Source: Acidobacteriaceae bacterium
GTDB lineage: Bacteria > Acidobacteriota > Terriglobia > Bryobacterales > Bryobacteraceae
DNA: 64,000 nucleotides
NCBI GenBank assembly: GCA_019240475.1
Contig: JAFAYI010000029.1
Coordinates: 372,001 to 436,000 of the forward strand
Direction: 5' to 3'
The position numbers and the translations under genes were made by a program. The notes beneath the pieces were generated by a model. That model did no database searches. It had not been told where the DNA came from and was given only the letters and a program-made list of their open reading frames with translations. The number at the start of each line of letters is the position of its first letter. The first letter of the stretch is position 1. Below are positions 24,967 through 34,592 of the stretch, piece after piece.

Positions 24967-26322
24967 GTGGGTTTTTTACAGCCAGTCTTCTGGGTCGTGA
25001 TTCTGCTCGGAATCATGATTCTCATTCACGAGCTGGGACATTTTTGGGCAGCGCTAGCAGTCCGGGTAAAGGTAGAGACGTTCAGCATCGGCTTTGGGCC
25101 ACGGCTCTTTGGATTTAAGAGGGGCGAAACAGACTTTCGAGTCTCTGCAATTCCGTTCGGCGGCTACGTTCGCATGCTGGGGGAACAGCCCGGCCAGTCC
25201 GTGGTGCTGCAGGCCAGCGAGCTGGACCGGCAGCGCGATTCCAGCGAAGATGCGCCCCCCGACCCTCGAGCGTTCTATGCAAAGCCGCGTTGGCAGCGCG
25301 CCATCGTCATCCTCGCGGGGCCGCTTATGAACGTGCTGCTCGCCATCGCGATCGTCGCCGGTCTCTACATGTATGCGTTTCCAAAGGAGATCGAATCGGC
25401 TGACCCGGTCATCACCAGTCTGATGCGCGGCTCTGCTGCCGCTCAGGCCGGCCTTGAGCCGGGCGATAAGATCGTCCAGATTGGGGATAAGCGCGACCCC
25501 AATTGGCAGGATGTGGTCACGGTCGAATCCTTAAACGCGAACCGCCCGGTTCCCGTCGTCGTCGACCGAAGGGGACAGACGCTCAGCTACTCCATAATTC
25601 CCAAGATGGACCCCAAGGAAGGGGTCGGGGTAGCCGGATGGAACGGCGAGGAAGATTTGCGAGTTGGACAAGTGCTGAAAGGCTCGCCTGCCGAAGCCGC
25701 AGGCTTACGTCCGGGAGATTTGCTGCTGAGCGTGAACGATAAGCCGATCGTCTCACCTGTGGTTCTGCAACAAGCCGTTATTCACTCGGCCGGGAGTCCT
25801 GTTCAAATCAAGCTCATGCGCGGGAATCAGATTCAAACCGTATCGGCGATTCCTACTCCGACCAAGGATCCCAACCTCCCCTGGCACATCGGCATCGCGT
25901 TCACGCAGTTCGTGCGCTTGCCCCTTGTTCCGGCTCTTCAAGAGTCGCTAAAATTCAATGCTCAAAATGCGACCATGATTTTCAAAGTGCTGGGGAGCAT
26001 TCTCCAGCATCGCGTCTCTCCGAAGGCGCTTTCCGGGCCTATCGGCATCGCCCAGATGTCAAGCGAGGCGGCTCAGGAAGGTCCTTTCAGCTTCCTGCTG
26101 CTGATGGCCGTCGTCAGCCTCAATCTCGCAATTTTCAACCTGCTTCCTATCCCGATTCTGGATGGCGGCACTCTGCTGCTGCTCATCATAGAAATGTTGC
26201 TGCAGCGCGAAGTCAGTCTCCAGGTCAAGGAGACTGTACTGAAGCTGGGCTTCGTTTTCTTGATGGTGATTGTTGTGTTCGTAATCTATAACGACATCAG
26301 CAGAATCGTAAGTCACGGCTAA
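24967..26322 (+). CDS. rseP: Site-2 zinc metalloprotease RseP
   Basis: Intramembrane protease that cleaves membrane-bound regulators such as anti-sigma factors. The 451-residue product shows the zinc motif HELGH at 21-25 in the first membrane segment, 'FSIGFGPRLF', and two PDZ-like regions containing 'AAQAGLEPGDKIVQIG' and 'AAGLRPGDLLLSVN'. The C-terminal 'NLLPIPILDGG' completes the site. The start is GTG 24967. A PDZ-regulated two-step proteolysis is expected by family. The substrate is not evident here. Confidence 0.96.
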   Translation: MGFLQPVFWVVILLGIMILIHELGHFWAALAVRVKVETFSIGFGPRLFGFKRGETDFRVSAIPFGGYVRMLGEQPGQSVVLQASELDRQRDSSEDAPPDPRAFYAKPRWQRAIVILAGPLMNVLLAIAIVAGLYMYAFPKEIESADPVITSLMRGSAAAQAGLEPGDKIVQIGDKRDPNWQDVVTVESLNANRPVPVVVDRRGQTLSYSIIPKMDPKEGVGVAGWNGEEDLRVGQVLKGSPAEAAGLRPGDLLLSVNDKPIVSPVVLQQAVIHSAGSPVQIKLMRGNQIQTVSAIPTPTKDPNLPWHIGIAFTQFVRLPLVPALQESLKFNAQNATMIFKVLGSILQHRVSPKALSGPIGIAQMSSEAAQEGPFSFLLLMAVVSLNLAIFNLLPIPILDGGTLLLLIIEMLLQREVSLQVKETVLKLGFVFLMVIVVFVIYNDISRIVSHG

Positions 26323-26369
26323 GCGCGCCGCCCGCTTCTTCGGTATTCTATTTCCTACAAGGAGCGGAT

Positions 26370-26924
26370 ATGAAGCGTCACATTCTCAGCGTCCCGGTTT
26401 TCTTGCTGCTGTTCGCCGCCGCGGCTACGGCGCAAATGCAGCCTCCCAAACCGGCGCCCGAACTCGCCAAGCTTGAGTTTTTTGTGGGCAATTGGAAAAC
26501 CGAAGCCGATATGAAGCCGAGTTCTTTCGGTCCCGGCGGTAAGGCCACCACCGTCGACCACATCGAGTGGATGCAAGGCAGGTTCTTCCTGATCATGCAT
26601 TCGAAATATTCTTCCAATATGGGGAGTGGCGTAGAGTATTCCGTTTTCGGCTACGATTCGAAAAGAAACGTATACACTTACGAATCGTTCAATAGCGACG
26701 GCGAGCACGAAGTCGCAACCGGAACGCTGGATGCGGACGGCAAGGTCTGGACCTGGAACTCTTCTCCCGACACCGGAGGGCCGATGAAGTGGCGCTTTAC
26801 CGAGACGGTGCTTTCGCCCGCTTCCTATTCCTTGAAGTTTGAGATGGCTGCGGACGGGAAAACCTGGTCGAGCATCATGGAAGGTAAAGCCGCCAAAGTT
26901 CCTCCCTCCGAGGGGCAACATTAA
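26370..26924 (+). CDS. Secreted DUF1579-like protein
   Basis: The 184-residue protein has a clear signal peptide ('ILSVPVFLLLFAAAATAQ') and starts after AAGGAG. The mature part shows the DUF1579 pattern: 'LAKLEFFVGNWKTEADM', 'EWMQGRFFLIMHSKY', 'FGYDSKRNVYTYESFNSDG' and 'WRFTETVLSPASYSLKFEM'. The family is a lipocalin-like beta barrel of unknown role. It converges with the GH57 gene only 14 bp away. Confidence 0.8.
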   Translation: MKRHILSVPVFLLLFAAAATAQMQPPKPAPELAKLEFFVGNWKTEADMKPSSFGPGGKATTVDHIEWMQGRFFLIMHSKYSSNMGSGVEYSVFGYDSKRNVYTYESFNSDGEHEVATGTLDADGKVWTWNSSPDTGGPMKWRFTETVLSPASYSLKFEMAADGKTWSSIMEGKAAKVPPSEGQH

Positions 26925-26938
26925 CGCCGCGCGGCTGA

Positions 26939-29359
26939 TCATTCGACCCGGATCATCAGCAGTTCGCATAATTCCGAGAAGCTTTTCAACCAGACCTGCG
27001 CTTTAGGATCGCCGCCCTTGGCTTTATTGCGCGTGAACTCGTAGAACTGATTCTTCGTTGCGTAGACGTGGTTTTGAGCCGACCACAGGTTCACTGGGAA
27101 CGGCATTTGCGTGATGATTCGTAGAACGTTCTTGGGCGCCTCGAGCTTCTTCAGGTCGAACGGGTCGCCGGCGAATCGCGCGGCCAGTGATTCGATCTTC
27201 CGTCTAAGAGAGAACTCGAGCGTTGTTTTTTCAAGGCTGACGTTGCTCGTCTGCGCCTCTCGCAGAAGATCCCGGATGCGTTCGCCGTCCAGCTCGTCGC
27301 TTGCGCACGCGCGCCGCAGCAAACTGTTGATGGCGTACTCTACCGCCGCCGCGAATTCCCGAGGCATCGGAGTTCCGAGACTCGAGATAAAGCGCATAAG
27401 GGCCGCGTGATGCTCGTAAAGCTGGAGATAGGCGGCTTCCGCCTCCGCGACCGTCGATGACAGGATGATGCGAACGATCCGCCGCTGTTCGTCGCGAAAC
27501 AGCGAGCGCAGCGAGTACGTCTTCTCGCCGAACCGCTTATCGAGCAGCCGCACTACTTCGGGGATATCCACCCGTGCAAAGGAGTCGCTGATCGAAGAAA
27601 GCATCTCCTGATAGCCTTCCGAGCCGTCGATCTTCCGCACTCCGCCCGCCACATTGTGGTCTCCAAAATGCACCACCCAGAAGGTGAGCACTTCGCACTC
27701 CTGCGTCACCTTCGATGTAAAGCGCGCTTGTCCGATCGCCATGCGCAATCGCCCCGCGTCGCGCGTATGATAATCGAGCCGCTTCACTGTATAAGCAAAG
27801 ATATCGGTCCCCTCGCCGTATGGAGCAAACAGTGAGCTGATGGAATAATGCGCGCCGACTTTTTCAAGATCCACCATCAACGGCTTTACATATTTCTTGT
27901 AAATCTTCGCCCCGTCTCCATATTCCGGCAGATTGCTTTTGGCCGCCGACAGTCTTTCCGTGAATTCTTCTTCGATCGATTCGCCGAACAGTTGCTCGGC
28001 AAGCTGAACCACGCGGCCCGCGTACTCGATCACTTTCACCGTTTCAATGCCGGATAGCTCGTCGAAGAACCAGCCGCAACTGGTGTACATCAGCATGGCG
28101 TGGCGTTGCAGCTCGAGCAGCTTCCATACCTTCACCTGTTCTGCCTCGGAAAGTTTGCGCCGGAACTGCCGTTCCCCAAAGCGCTCGCGCACGTCGGGCG
28201 AGCGGTCGAGCACCACCGCGATGTAGGCGTCGCGCGCCACCCAGGGGGCTTTCAAATACCGCGCGCCCATCTGTTCGAACCTGGGTGCGACGCGGTCGCG
28301 CAGCCAATCCAATGCCTCTCGCAACGGTTTGCGCCATTCCTGCGTCCACCCCAGCCGTCCCGAGTTGCAGCCGCAGTTGCCGCGCCAGCGCTCGACCCCG
28401 TGCACGCAGCTCCACGAAGTATTCTCATAAATCTGCGCTTCGTGAGTGGGCGGGTTCTGGTCGAGAAACTGGCCGTAGTTGGTGATCTTCGCGAGTTGCT
28501 TCGATTCGATGTAGTCGATTGCGTAAGCAAGCGCCATCTCTCCGTGCTTATGGTGATGGCCGTAGGTTTCACCATCGGTAGCGATGTGGCTCAACTGCGG
28601 CCAGCTTCGCTTGTCGGAGAACGCGCCCAGTAGTCGCTGCGCGAACTTTTCTCCGTTGTCGAGCAGCTTCTCAAATGCGACCGCCTGCGAGATCGGCCCA
28701 TCATAAAAGAACAAATTGATCGAGTTCCCGCTAGGCAGCTTCAGAAGATAAGCGCGGCTCGGGTCGATCTTCGAGCCCGTCACGTCCTCCCACGCATCGC
28801 CGTCCAGCGGCCGGCAGGCTTTCGCTTGATGCGGAGCCAGAATCGCGAACGTCAGGCCCGCTTGCGCCATCAGGTCCAGCGATTCCAGGTCGACCGCCGT
28901 CTCAGGAAGCCACATGCCCTCCGGCAGCCGCCCGAAGCGGTACAGGAAATCTTCGAAGCCCCACCGAATCTGGGTCTTCTTGTCGCGGCTGTTGGCCAGC
29001 GGCATGATCATGTGGTTGTACGCTTGCGCGATGGCCGAGCCGTGGCCTCCGAATAACGTGCGACTTTGCCGGTCCGCCTCAACGATGCCGCGGCAAATCT
29101 CCGGCGCATGCTCGCACGCCCACGACAGAAGCGTGGGTCCGTAGTCGAAGCTCGTCTTCGAATAATTGTTTACGATTCGCGTGATGCGCTGTTTATCGTC
29201 GAGAATCCGCGCGTGGAGATTCGGGCCGTAGCATTCGGCGGAAATGCGTTCGTTCCAGTCGTGGTAGGGGTACGCCGAGTCCTGAAGCTCGATCTGTTCG
29301 AGCCAGGGGTTTTCCCGCGGCGGCTGATAGAAGTGGCTATGTATGCAGAGATATTTCAT
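26939..29359 (-). CDS. Glycoside hydrolase family 57 protein with DUF3536 region
   Basis: The 806-residue protein begins 'MKYLCIHSHFYQPPRENPWL', a typical GH57/DUF3536 start with a catalytic-site histidine pair. It continues with 'FGGHGSAIAQAYNHMIMPLA', 'EGMWLPETAVDLESLD', 'HIATDGETYGHHHKHGEMAL' and a long helical C-terminal half (DUF3536). GH57 enzymes act on alpha-glucans such as glycogen. ATG 29359 is preferred over a longer frame whose extra residues overlap the histidine kinase gene. It lies 10 bp after that kinase and may share its transcript. Confidence 0.92.
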   Translation of the reverse strand: MKYLCIHSHFYQPPRENPWLEQIELQDSAYPYHDWNERISAECYGPNLHARILDDKQRITRIVNNYSKTSFDYGPTLLSWACEHAPEICRGIVEADRQSRTLFGGHGSAIAQAYNHMIMPLANSRDKKTQIRWGFEDFLYRFGRLPEGMWLPETAVDLESLDLMAQAGLTFAILAPHQAKACRPLDGDAWEDVTGSKIDPSRAYLLKLPSGNSINLFFYDGPISQAVAFEKLLDNGEKFAQRLLGAFSDKRSWPQLSHIATDGETYGHHHKHGEMALAYAIDYIESKQLAKITNYGQFLDQNPPTHEAQIYENTSWSCVHGVERWRGNCGCNSGRLGWTQEWRKPLREALDWLRDRVAPRFEQMGARYLKAPWVARDAYIAVVLDRSPDVRERFGERQFRRKLSEAEQVKVWKLLELQRHAMLMYTSCGWFFDELSGIETVKVIEYAGRVVQLAEQLFGESIEEEFTERLSAAKSNLPEYGDGAKIYKKYVKPLMVDLEKVGAHYSISSLFAPYGEGTDIFAYTVKRLDYHTRDAGRLRMAIGQARFTSKVTQECEVLTFWVVHFGDHNVAGGVRKIDGSEGYQEMLSSISDSFARVDIPEVVRLLDKRFGEKTYSLRSLFRDEQRRIVRIILSSTVAEAEAAYLQLYEHHAALMRFISSLGTPMPREFAAAVEYAINSLLRRACASDELDGERIRDLLREAQTSNVSLEKTTLEFSLRRKIESLAARFAGDPFDLKKLEAPKNVLRIITQMPFPVNLWSAQNHVYATKNQFYEFTRNKAKGGDPKAQVWLKSFSELCELLMIRVE

Positions 29360-29369
29360 CCTGGGTGGC

Positions 29370-30008
29370 TCAAAGGGCCGGCAGCGAAATCGTAAATGTC
29401 GCGCCATTGGCGTGTTCGCGATTGGCTGCGATCACGCTGCCCGAGTATCTTTTCACGATCGAAGCGACAATATGCAGGCCGAGCCCGCTGCGGCCCGATT
29501 TGTTGGCCTTGGTGGAGACGTGCGGGCGAAACATGCGCGCCAGAATTTCCGGTGGAATGCCGGGCCCGTTGTCGGAAACGGTTATCTGAAGGGCCTCTTC
29601 GGCGTGATGCGCCGCGATATCGATGCGCCCCGGCTTCTGCATAATCTGGGCCGTGTTCAGAAACAGGTTGGCGAACACGCGCTCCCAGTCTTTAGCCGAT
29701 CCGGGCAGGCGGATATCACCCGGAATTTCGCGGACAAAGCGTATACGCGGCTTGCGCGCCGCTATGCAGTAGTCCGTGACGGATTGAATCGCGTCGTCCA
29801 CAATAGAGGCAAGGTGAGGCGTGCTGTCGGGAATGGCCCCAAGCAGGCGTCTCCCGCGAGCCACGCTGCGGCCCAGCGTGGCGGCCAGCGCTTTCCAACG
29901 GCGATCCGCGCTCAACAGTTCGGCAGCCTCCGTGATGGTTTCGAATACGTTGTTGAGATCGTGCACCAGCGTTTCATGCGTAAGGTCGGTATCAAGCGAA
30001 TCATCCAT
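29370..30008 (-). CDS. Small soluble histidine kinase
   Basis: The 212-residue protein contains an H box 'LVHDLNNVFETI' with the candidate phosphorylated H16, followed by a HATPase_c domain. The N box is at 'VFANLFLNTAQIM', the G1 box at 'VSDNGPGIPPEI' and the G2 box at 'GRSGLGLHIVASIVKRY'. It has no sensor domain or membrane segment, so it must take its input from another protein. No response regulator is adjacent. It lies 9 bp after aroA and 10 bp before the GH57 gene. Confidence 0.9.
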   Translation of the reverse strand: MDDSLDTDLTHETLVHDLNNVFETITEAAELLSADRRWKALAATLGRSVARGRRLLGAIPDSTPHLASIVDDAIQSVTDYCIAARKPRIRFVREIPGDIRLPGSAKDWERVFANLFLNTAQIMQKPGRIDIAAHHAEEALQITVSDNGPGIPPEILARMFRPHVSTKANKSGRSGLGLHIVASIVKRYSGSVIAANREHANGATFTISLPAL

Positions 30009-30017
30009 GGCAGGCGG

Positions 30018-31310
30018 CTATCGCGTGAGCTGGCGCAGTGTTGTATAAAACTCCGGGAACGAAACGGATGCAGCCCCGGCGTCCTCGATCGTCGACGGCT
30101 CATCGGCCGCCAGCGCCGCTACCGAAAAGGCCATCGCTATGCGGTGATCGCCGCAGGCGTGAAGCTCGGCAGCTCGAAACTGCTGCCTGCCCGGAATTTC
30201 GAGCCCGTCCTCCGAAGTGTTCACGACAATCCGCATGCGCTTCAGATTCTGCGCGATCGTTTCAATCCGGTCGGTTTCCTTGACGCGCAGCTCCGACGCA
30301 TCGCGCACCGTTAACCCGCCTTCGGACACTGCCCCGAGGATCGACAGTATCGGAATCTCATCGATCAGGGCCGCCGTGGTTGGGCCTTCAATGTTTCCGC
30401 CGCGAATGCGCGAGCTTCTCACCTGCAGCGTGCCGATCACTTCCCCATTGACTTGTTCGATATGCAGCAGCTTGATAGACGCGCCCATCCCCTTCAGCAC
30501 GTCTAGCAGAGCGGTACGCGTTGGGTTCAAGCCGACATTGGCGATGGTCACGTCCGAATCGCGCAGCACCAGGGCGGCGATGATGAAGAACGCCGCCGAG
30601 GAGAGGTCGCCCGGCACAACCAGCGGCTTGCCTCTCAACGGAGCGCCGCCGCGAATCCGCGCCATGCGCGGTTGAAGATCGATATCCGCGCCCAGTTCGC
30701 GCAAGGCCAGCTCCGTGTGGTCGCGCGTAGTAACGGATTCCCGCACTACGGTTTCGCCTTCGGCATAGAGGCCGGCCATCAACACGCAACTCTTCACCTG
30801 CGCGCTTGCGACCGTCATCTCGTAGTCGATGCCCCGCAGCGCCGCCCCGCGAATCGTCAGCGGAGGAAACTGCCCGTTACTAGCTTCAATGCGGGCGCCC
30901 ATTTCAGATAACGGCGTCATGATACGGCGCATCGGTCGCCTGGAGAGCGATTCGTCGCCCCCGATCTCCGTCGTAAACGGCTGGGCCGCGAGAATGCCCG
31001 ACAGCATGCGAATCGTGGAGCCAGAGTTGCCGGCGTCGAGTGGCCGCCGGGCCGCTTCGAGCGCGCGCAGTCCACGGCCGCGCACCGTAAGCACGCGCCG
31101 GCTGTCTTGCTCGGAGAACTCCGCCCTCGCGCCTAGCGCCTCCACGCAAGAAACCGTCGATTGGCAATCCGCGCCGGTCGAATAGTTGTAGATCTGCGAA
31201 TCGCCTTCCGCGATAGCGGTCAGCATCGCATAGCGGTGTGAAATGGACTTATCGCCTGGAACATTGACTACACCGTGGATGCCGCTTGCGGGCGAGACTC
31301 GCTCGGTCAT
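30018..31310 (-). CDS. aroA: 3-phosphoshikimate 1-carboxyvinyltransferase (EPSP synthase)
   Basis: Sixth step of the shikimate pathway, joining shikimate 3-phosphate and phosphoenolpyruvate. The 430-residue protein has the signatures 'VPGDKSISHRYAML', 'DAGNSGSTIRMLSGIL', 'VASAQVKSCVLMAGLYA' and 'RVKETDRIETIAQNLKRM'. Position and length are normal. It heads a minus-strand unit with the histidine kinase and the GH57 hydrolase, an unusual mixture of biosynthesis, signalling and glucan metabolism. Confidence 0.97.
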   Translation of the reverse strand: MTERVSPASGIHGVVNVPGDKSISHRYAMLTAIAEGDSQIYNYSTGADCQSTVSCVEALGARAEFSEQDSRRVLTVRGRGLRALEAARRPLDAGNSGSTIRMLSGILAAQPFTTEIGGDESLSRRPMRRIMTPLSEMGARIEASNGQFPPLTIRGAALRGIDYEMTVASAQVKSCVLMAGLYAEGETVVRESVTTRDHTELALRELGADIDLQPRMARIRGGAPLRGKPLVVPGDLSSAAFFIIAALVLRDSDVTIANVGLNPTRTALLDVLKGMGASIKLLHIEQVNGEVIGTLQVRSSRIRGGNIEGPTTAALIDEIPILSILGAVSEGGLTVRDASELRVKETDRIETIAQNLKRMRIVVNTSEDGLEIPGRQQFRAAELHACGDHRIAMAFSVAALAADEPSTIEDAGAASVSFPEFYTTLRQLTR

Positions 31311-31365
31311 CGAATTCGTATTGTACGACCAATGCGCCGCGCGTCGTTTAATTTGGCCGGACCTT

Positions 31366-32481
31366 ATGATACAAACTCAAAGCATGGTCAATCGCCGCGA
31401 GTGGATCAGATCGGCCGCCGTTGCGGCCAGCGTCACTTCCGTGGCCGCACAAACCGGCGGCGGCATGAAGCCGGTCGTCATCTCCAGCGCCAACGGACTG
31501 GCGGCCTGCGCCAAGGCAATGGAGACCTTGAAGAGTGGGGGAGACACTCTCGACGCCGTAATTTCCGGCGTGAACATCGTTGAGCTCGACCCGAACGACA
31601 CCTCCGTGGGTTACGGCGGTCTGCCCAATGAAGATGGCGTCGTGGAGCTTGACGCGAGCGTCATGCATGGACCCAGCCGCCGATGCGGCTCGGTTGCGGC
31701 TATTCAGGGAATCAAGACGCCCTCGAAGATCGCCAAGCTCGTCATGGATCACACCACGCATGTGATGCTGGTGGGCGATGGCGCGCTACGCTTCGCCGAG
31801 GCTCATGGCTATCGGAAAGAAGATCTTCTGACGGATAAATCGCGGACGGCCTGGCTCGTCTGGAAGGAATCCCTGCGCTCCCCCAAGGCATTCAACAACT
31901 GGATCTCCATGGACCAGAACCTCACCGCCGACGCGGCAACGCCGCTCAAGCAACTCAAGGCCTCATTCCCGGACGTGGATGAAGGAACGCTCGCCTGGGC
32001 CTGGGACGTGGCGCTCCATCCGACCTATGGAACTATCAACTGTCTCGCCTTAAACGACAAGGGCGAGATGTCGGGCGTCACAACCACCAGCGGGTTGGCT
32101 TGGAAGATTCCAGGACGCGTGGGCGATTCCCCAATCATCGGAGCGGGATTGTATGTGGATCAGGATGTCGGCGGCGCCGGATCGACGGGCGTCGGCGAAG
32201 AAAATATTCGAATCGCGGGCGGCCACACGATTGTCGAAGCCATGCGCCGCGGAATGTCGCCGGACGAAGCGGTCATGGAAGCCTTGAAACGGGTGTCCCG
32301 AAACTACAACGACGACCACGCCAGGCTCGACAAGCTGGACATCGAATTCTACGCTCTTCGAAAGGACGGCGCCCACGCGGCGGGGTCGCTGTGGGGCAGC
32401 CATCGAAGCTATAAAGTGTATTCAGTAAACGATGGCGGCGAGAGCCGGCACGAGCCCTGCGTCTTCTTGTATGGGAAGTGA
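31366..32481 (+). CDS. Exported N4-glycosylasparaginase/asparaginase-family hydrolase
   Basis: The 371-residue Ntn hydrolase of the asparaginase-2 family has a twin-arginine signal ('NRREWIRSAAVAASVTS'). The predicted autocleavage site lies at 'YGTINCLALNDKGEMSG', where the Thr after Gly would become the nucleophile, and 'WKIPGRVGDSPIIGAGLYVD' follows. The cleavage pair is Gly-Thr, as in isoaspartyl peptidases, and not the Asp-Thr of glycosylasparaginases, although the rest resembles the latter. ATG 31384 is an alternative start. It is divergent from aroA. Confidence 0.88.
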   Translation: MIQTQSMVNRREWIRSAAVAASVTSVAAQTGGGMKPVVISSANGLAACAKAMETLKSGGDTLDAVISGVNIVELDPNDTSVGYGGLPNEDGVVELDASVMHGPSRRCGSVAAIQGIKTPSKIAKLVMDHTTHVMLVGDGALRFAEAHGYRKEDLLTDKSRTAWLVWKESLRSPKAFNNWISMDQNLTADAATPLKQLKASFPDVDEGTLAWAWDVALHPTYGTINCLALNDKGEMSGVTTTSGLAWKIPGRVGDSPIIGAGLYVDQDVGGAGSTGVGEENIRIAGGHTIVEAMRRGMSPDEAVMEALKRVSRNYNDDHARLDKLDIEFYALRKDGAHAAGSLWGSHRSYKVYSVNDGGESRHEPCVFLYGK

Positions 32482-32488
32482 ACGTTAA

Positions 32489-33832
32489 TTGAAGTTTGAA
32501 GAGTTGGAAGCCGGCGCTCAACACCCAGCCGAGCGGTATATATCAAAGTCATACGTTGCTAAAGCCACGCTGCTGTTGTGCATATTCTTTATCCTGTTTC
32601 TGCGCGAGCCGCTCTGCATCACGCGTCCGGAACTCTGGGCCGAGGACGGCACGATGTTTTTCCGTCAGCAGCTTCTGTTGGGCCCCGGCGCGGTTCTCCT
32701 CACGGCAGGCGGGTATCTGGATATCGTCCCCCGGATTCTGGCCCTGATCGCGTCTCTCTTTCCGGTGGCCTGGACGCCCCTCCTTTACGCGATTCAATCC
32801 ATTCTCCTGGCTGGCCTCTGCTGTTGGGTGTTCGTGCTGGACGACTTCCGCGGGTTGCTTCAATCCGGTCTGCTTCGCGGCCTGCTCTGCTTGTTGACGG
32901 CGTTCGGTTTTCCATCGCAGGAATTGATCGGCAATCTCACCAACGTGCAGTGGTTCTTCAGCCTGGTAGCGGTGCCGCTGACGCTCGCCCCGCCCGCATG
33001 TCGGACCGTCCTCAGCCGGCTCCTCTTTGCGGTGGTTGGGCTGCTCATCGCCTTGAGCGAGCCTCTGACCATCATCCTCCTGCCGCTGATTGCGCTCCGC
33101 GCGTTCCGAACCCGCAAAATAGAATGGTTCGGCGCCGCGACCGTCATTGGAACACTGATCGAATGGGCCGTGATCGCCCGGCACTGGGCCCATCCGGCCA
33201 CGGTTCATGGAACGCCCTTCGCGATGATAAAGGCGCTTGCCTTCACAACGATTGTGGCGTTCACAAATCAAGTGATGATGTTTTCCCTTCTGGGACGGCG
33301 CACGGTGGAAAGTGTGTGGATCCACCACTATGACGCCTTCTCGCTAGCTCTTCTCCTGGCCGCCGCTTGTCTGGCAGTCTTCCTTTACAAGACTGGGAAT
33401 GCCGCATTCCGGCGAAGAATGGAAACTTTTTTGTGGCTGATTTTCAGCTCGCTGGCCTTGGCTATGTTGCGCGGAATGGAGGCCGTCTTCCCTCGGATGA
33501 GCAGCGTTCAACCATATGGCTCCCATCGTTACTACCTGTTGGCGTGTTGGAGCTTTGCTTCTCTCGTGATCGCCGCAATCGTGGACCGGAAACCGGAGTG
33601 GCCGCACGCCATGCAGGCTTTCGTGATTGCCGTTATCTTTTTGACGGGCGCTCTTGAAAACTTCAACGTGACGAGCCAATTTGCGAACGAATGGCGTTCC
33701 TACGCTCCGGCGGTTCAGGCGTGGCAGGCCGACCGCGCCGCCGGACGCGAACACCCGGAGGTAATCGTGCCGATCAGTCCAAAGCGTTGGATCGTGGAGT
33801 TGCCGAAGCTGCGCGCTTCTCAGGCACAATGA
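32489..33832 (+). CDS. Polytopic membrane protein, possibly GT-C-like
   Basis: The 447-residue protein has about ten hydrophobic segments. It begins with 'LLLCIFFILFLREPLCI' and a conserved-looking loop 'PELWAEDGTMFFRQ' that recalls the acidic first loop of GT-C glycosyltransferases. The start is TTG 32489, 7 nt after the asparaginase-family gene, suggesting co-transcription with it and with the methyltransferase 28 nt downstream. A role in building a surface polysaccharide or lipid-linked sugar is inference; no donor-binding motif can be confirmed. Confidence 0.7.
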   Translation: MKFEELEAGAQHPAERYISKSYVAKATLLLCIFFILFLREPLCITRPELWAEDGTMFFRQQLLLGPGAVLLTAGGYLDIVPRILALIASLFPVAWTPLLYAIQSILLAGLCCWVFVLDDFRGLLQSGLLRGLLCLLTAFGFPSQELIGNLTNVQWFFSLVAVPLTLAPPACRTVLSRLLFAVVGLLIALSEPLTIILLPLIALRAFRTRKIEWFGAATVIGTLIEWAVIARHWAHPATVHGTPFAMIKALAFTTIVAFTNQVMMFSLLGRRTVESVWIHHYDAFSLALLLAAACLAVFLYKTGNAAFRRRMETFLWLIFSSLALAMLRGMEAVFPRMSSVQPYGSHRYYLLACWSFASLVIAAIVDRKPEWPHAMQAFVIAVIFLTGALENFNVTSQFANEWRSYAPAVQAWQADRAAGREHPEVIVPISPKRWIVELPKLRASQAQ

Positions 33833-33860
33833 GGCATCTGGAGTTCGCTCACGTTTCCCG

Positions 33861-34592
33861 ATGAATTCCTCGATTTCACCTTCCGAGCTTGGGGCCGAAC
33901 TGAAACGGATCTATGGCGTCCGCTTCTCCGGATTAGAAGCCTACCGCGCCTCCGTCTGGCGCGTTCTGGTTTCCGAGTTTTTCTCTCAGTGGCTCAAGCC
34001 CTCCGACACGATTCTAGACCTGGGTTGCGGATACGGCGAATTCATCAATACCGTCAACGCGGCCTCGAAATTCGCGATGGACCTGAATCCTTCGGCTAAA
34101 GAGCATGTCGGCCCGGACGTTCGTCTGATCCAGCAGGATTGTAGCGTTTCGTGGCCGCTCCCGGACCGTTCTCTCGACATCGTTTTTACCAGTAATTTCT
34201 TCGAGCATCTACCCTCGAAGCAGGCGCTTCAGGCGACTCTGATCGAAGCCCGGCGCTGTCTGAAACCTCAAGGCCGTTTGATTGCCCTCGGTCCCAACGT
34301 GCGGTTCTTGAGCGGTGAGTATTGGGATTTCTTCGATCATCAACTGCCTCTAACGGAGTTGTCGCTCTCGGAAGTGCTCATCATGACCGGATACCGCGTC
34401 GAGCGAGCCATCGCGAAATTTCTGCCTTACACCATGTCTCGCGGCTTTCAGCCCCCGATCGCGGCGCTTCGGCTCTATTTGCGCCTCCCGATCCTGTGGA
34501 AGCTGCTGGGAAGGCAATTCCTGGTAATCGGTCAGCCAAGCCCGGCTATCGGCGCGGGCGAGTCCCTGCTAACGCCCGGTTCAACTCGCTAG
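33861..34592 (+). CDS. Class I SAM-dependent methyltransferase
   Basis: The 243-residue protein has motif I 'DLGCGYGEF' at about 53-61, the acidic motif II region 'FAMDLNPSA', 'IVFTSNFFEHLP' and the post-motif 'CLKPQGRLIALGPN'. The C-terminal region is amphipathic with several Leu and Pro. Its acceptor is unknown. Its position after a GT-C-like membrane protein suggests a lipid or sugar substrate. It ends at 34592, immediately next to a small opposing gene. Confidence 0.85.
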   Translation: MNSSISPSELGAELKRIYGVRFSGLEAYRASVWRVLVSEFFSQWLKPSDTILDLGCGYGEFINTVNAASKFAMDLNPSAKEHVGPDVRLIQQDCSVSWPLPDRSLDIVFTSNFFEHLPSKQALQATLIEARRCLKPQGRLIALGPNVRFLSGEYWDFFDHQLPLTELSLSEVLIMTGYRVERAIAKFLPYTMSRGFQPPIAALRLYLRLPILWKLLGRQFLVIGQPSPAIGAGESLLTPGSTR

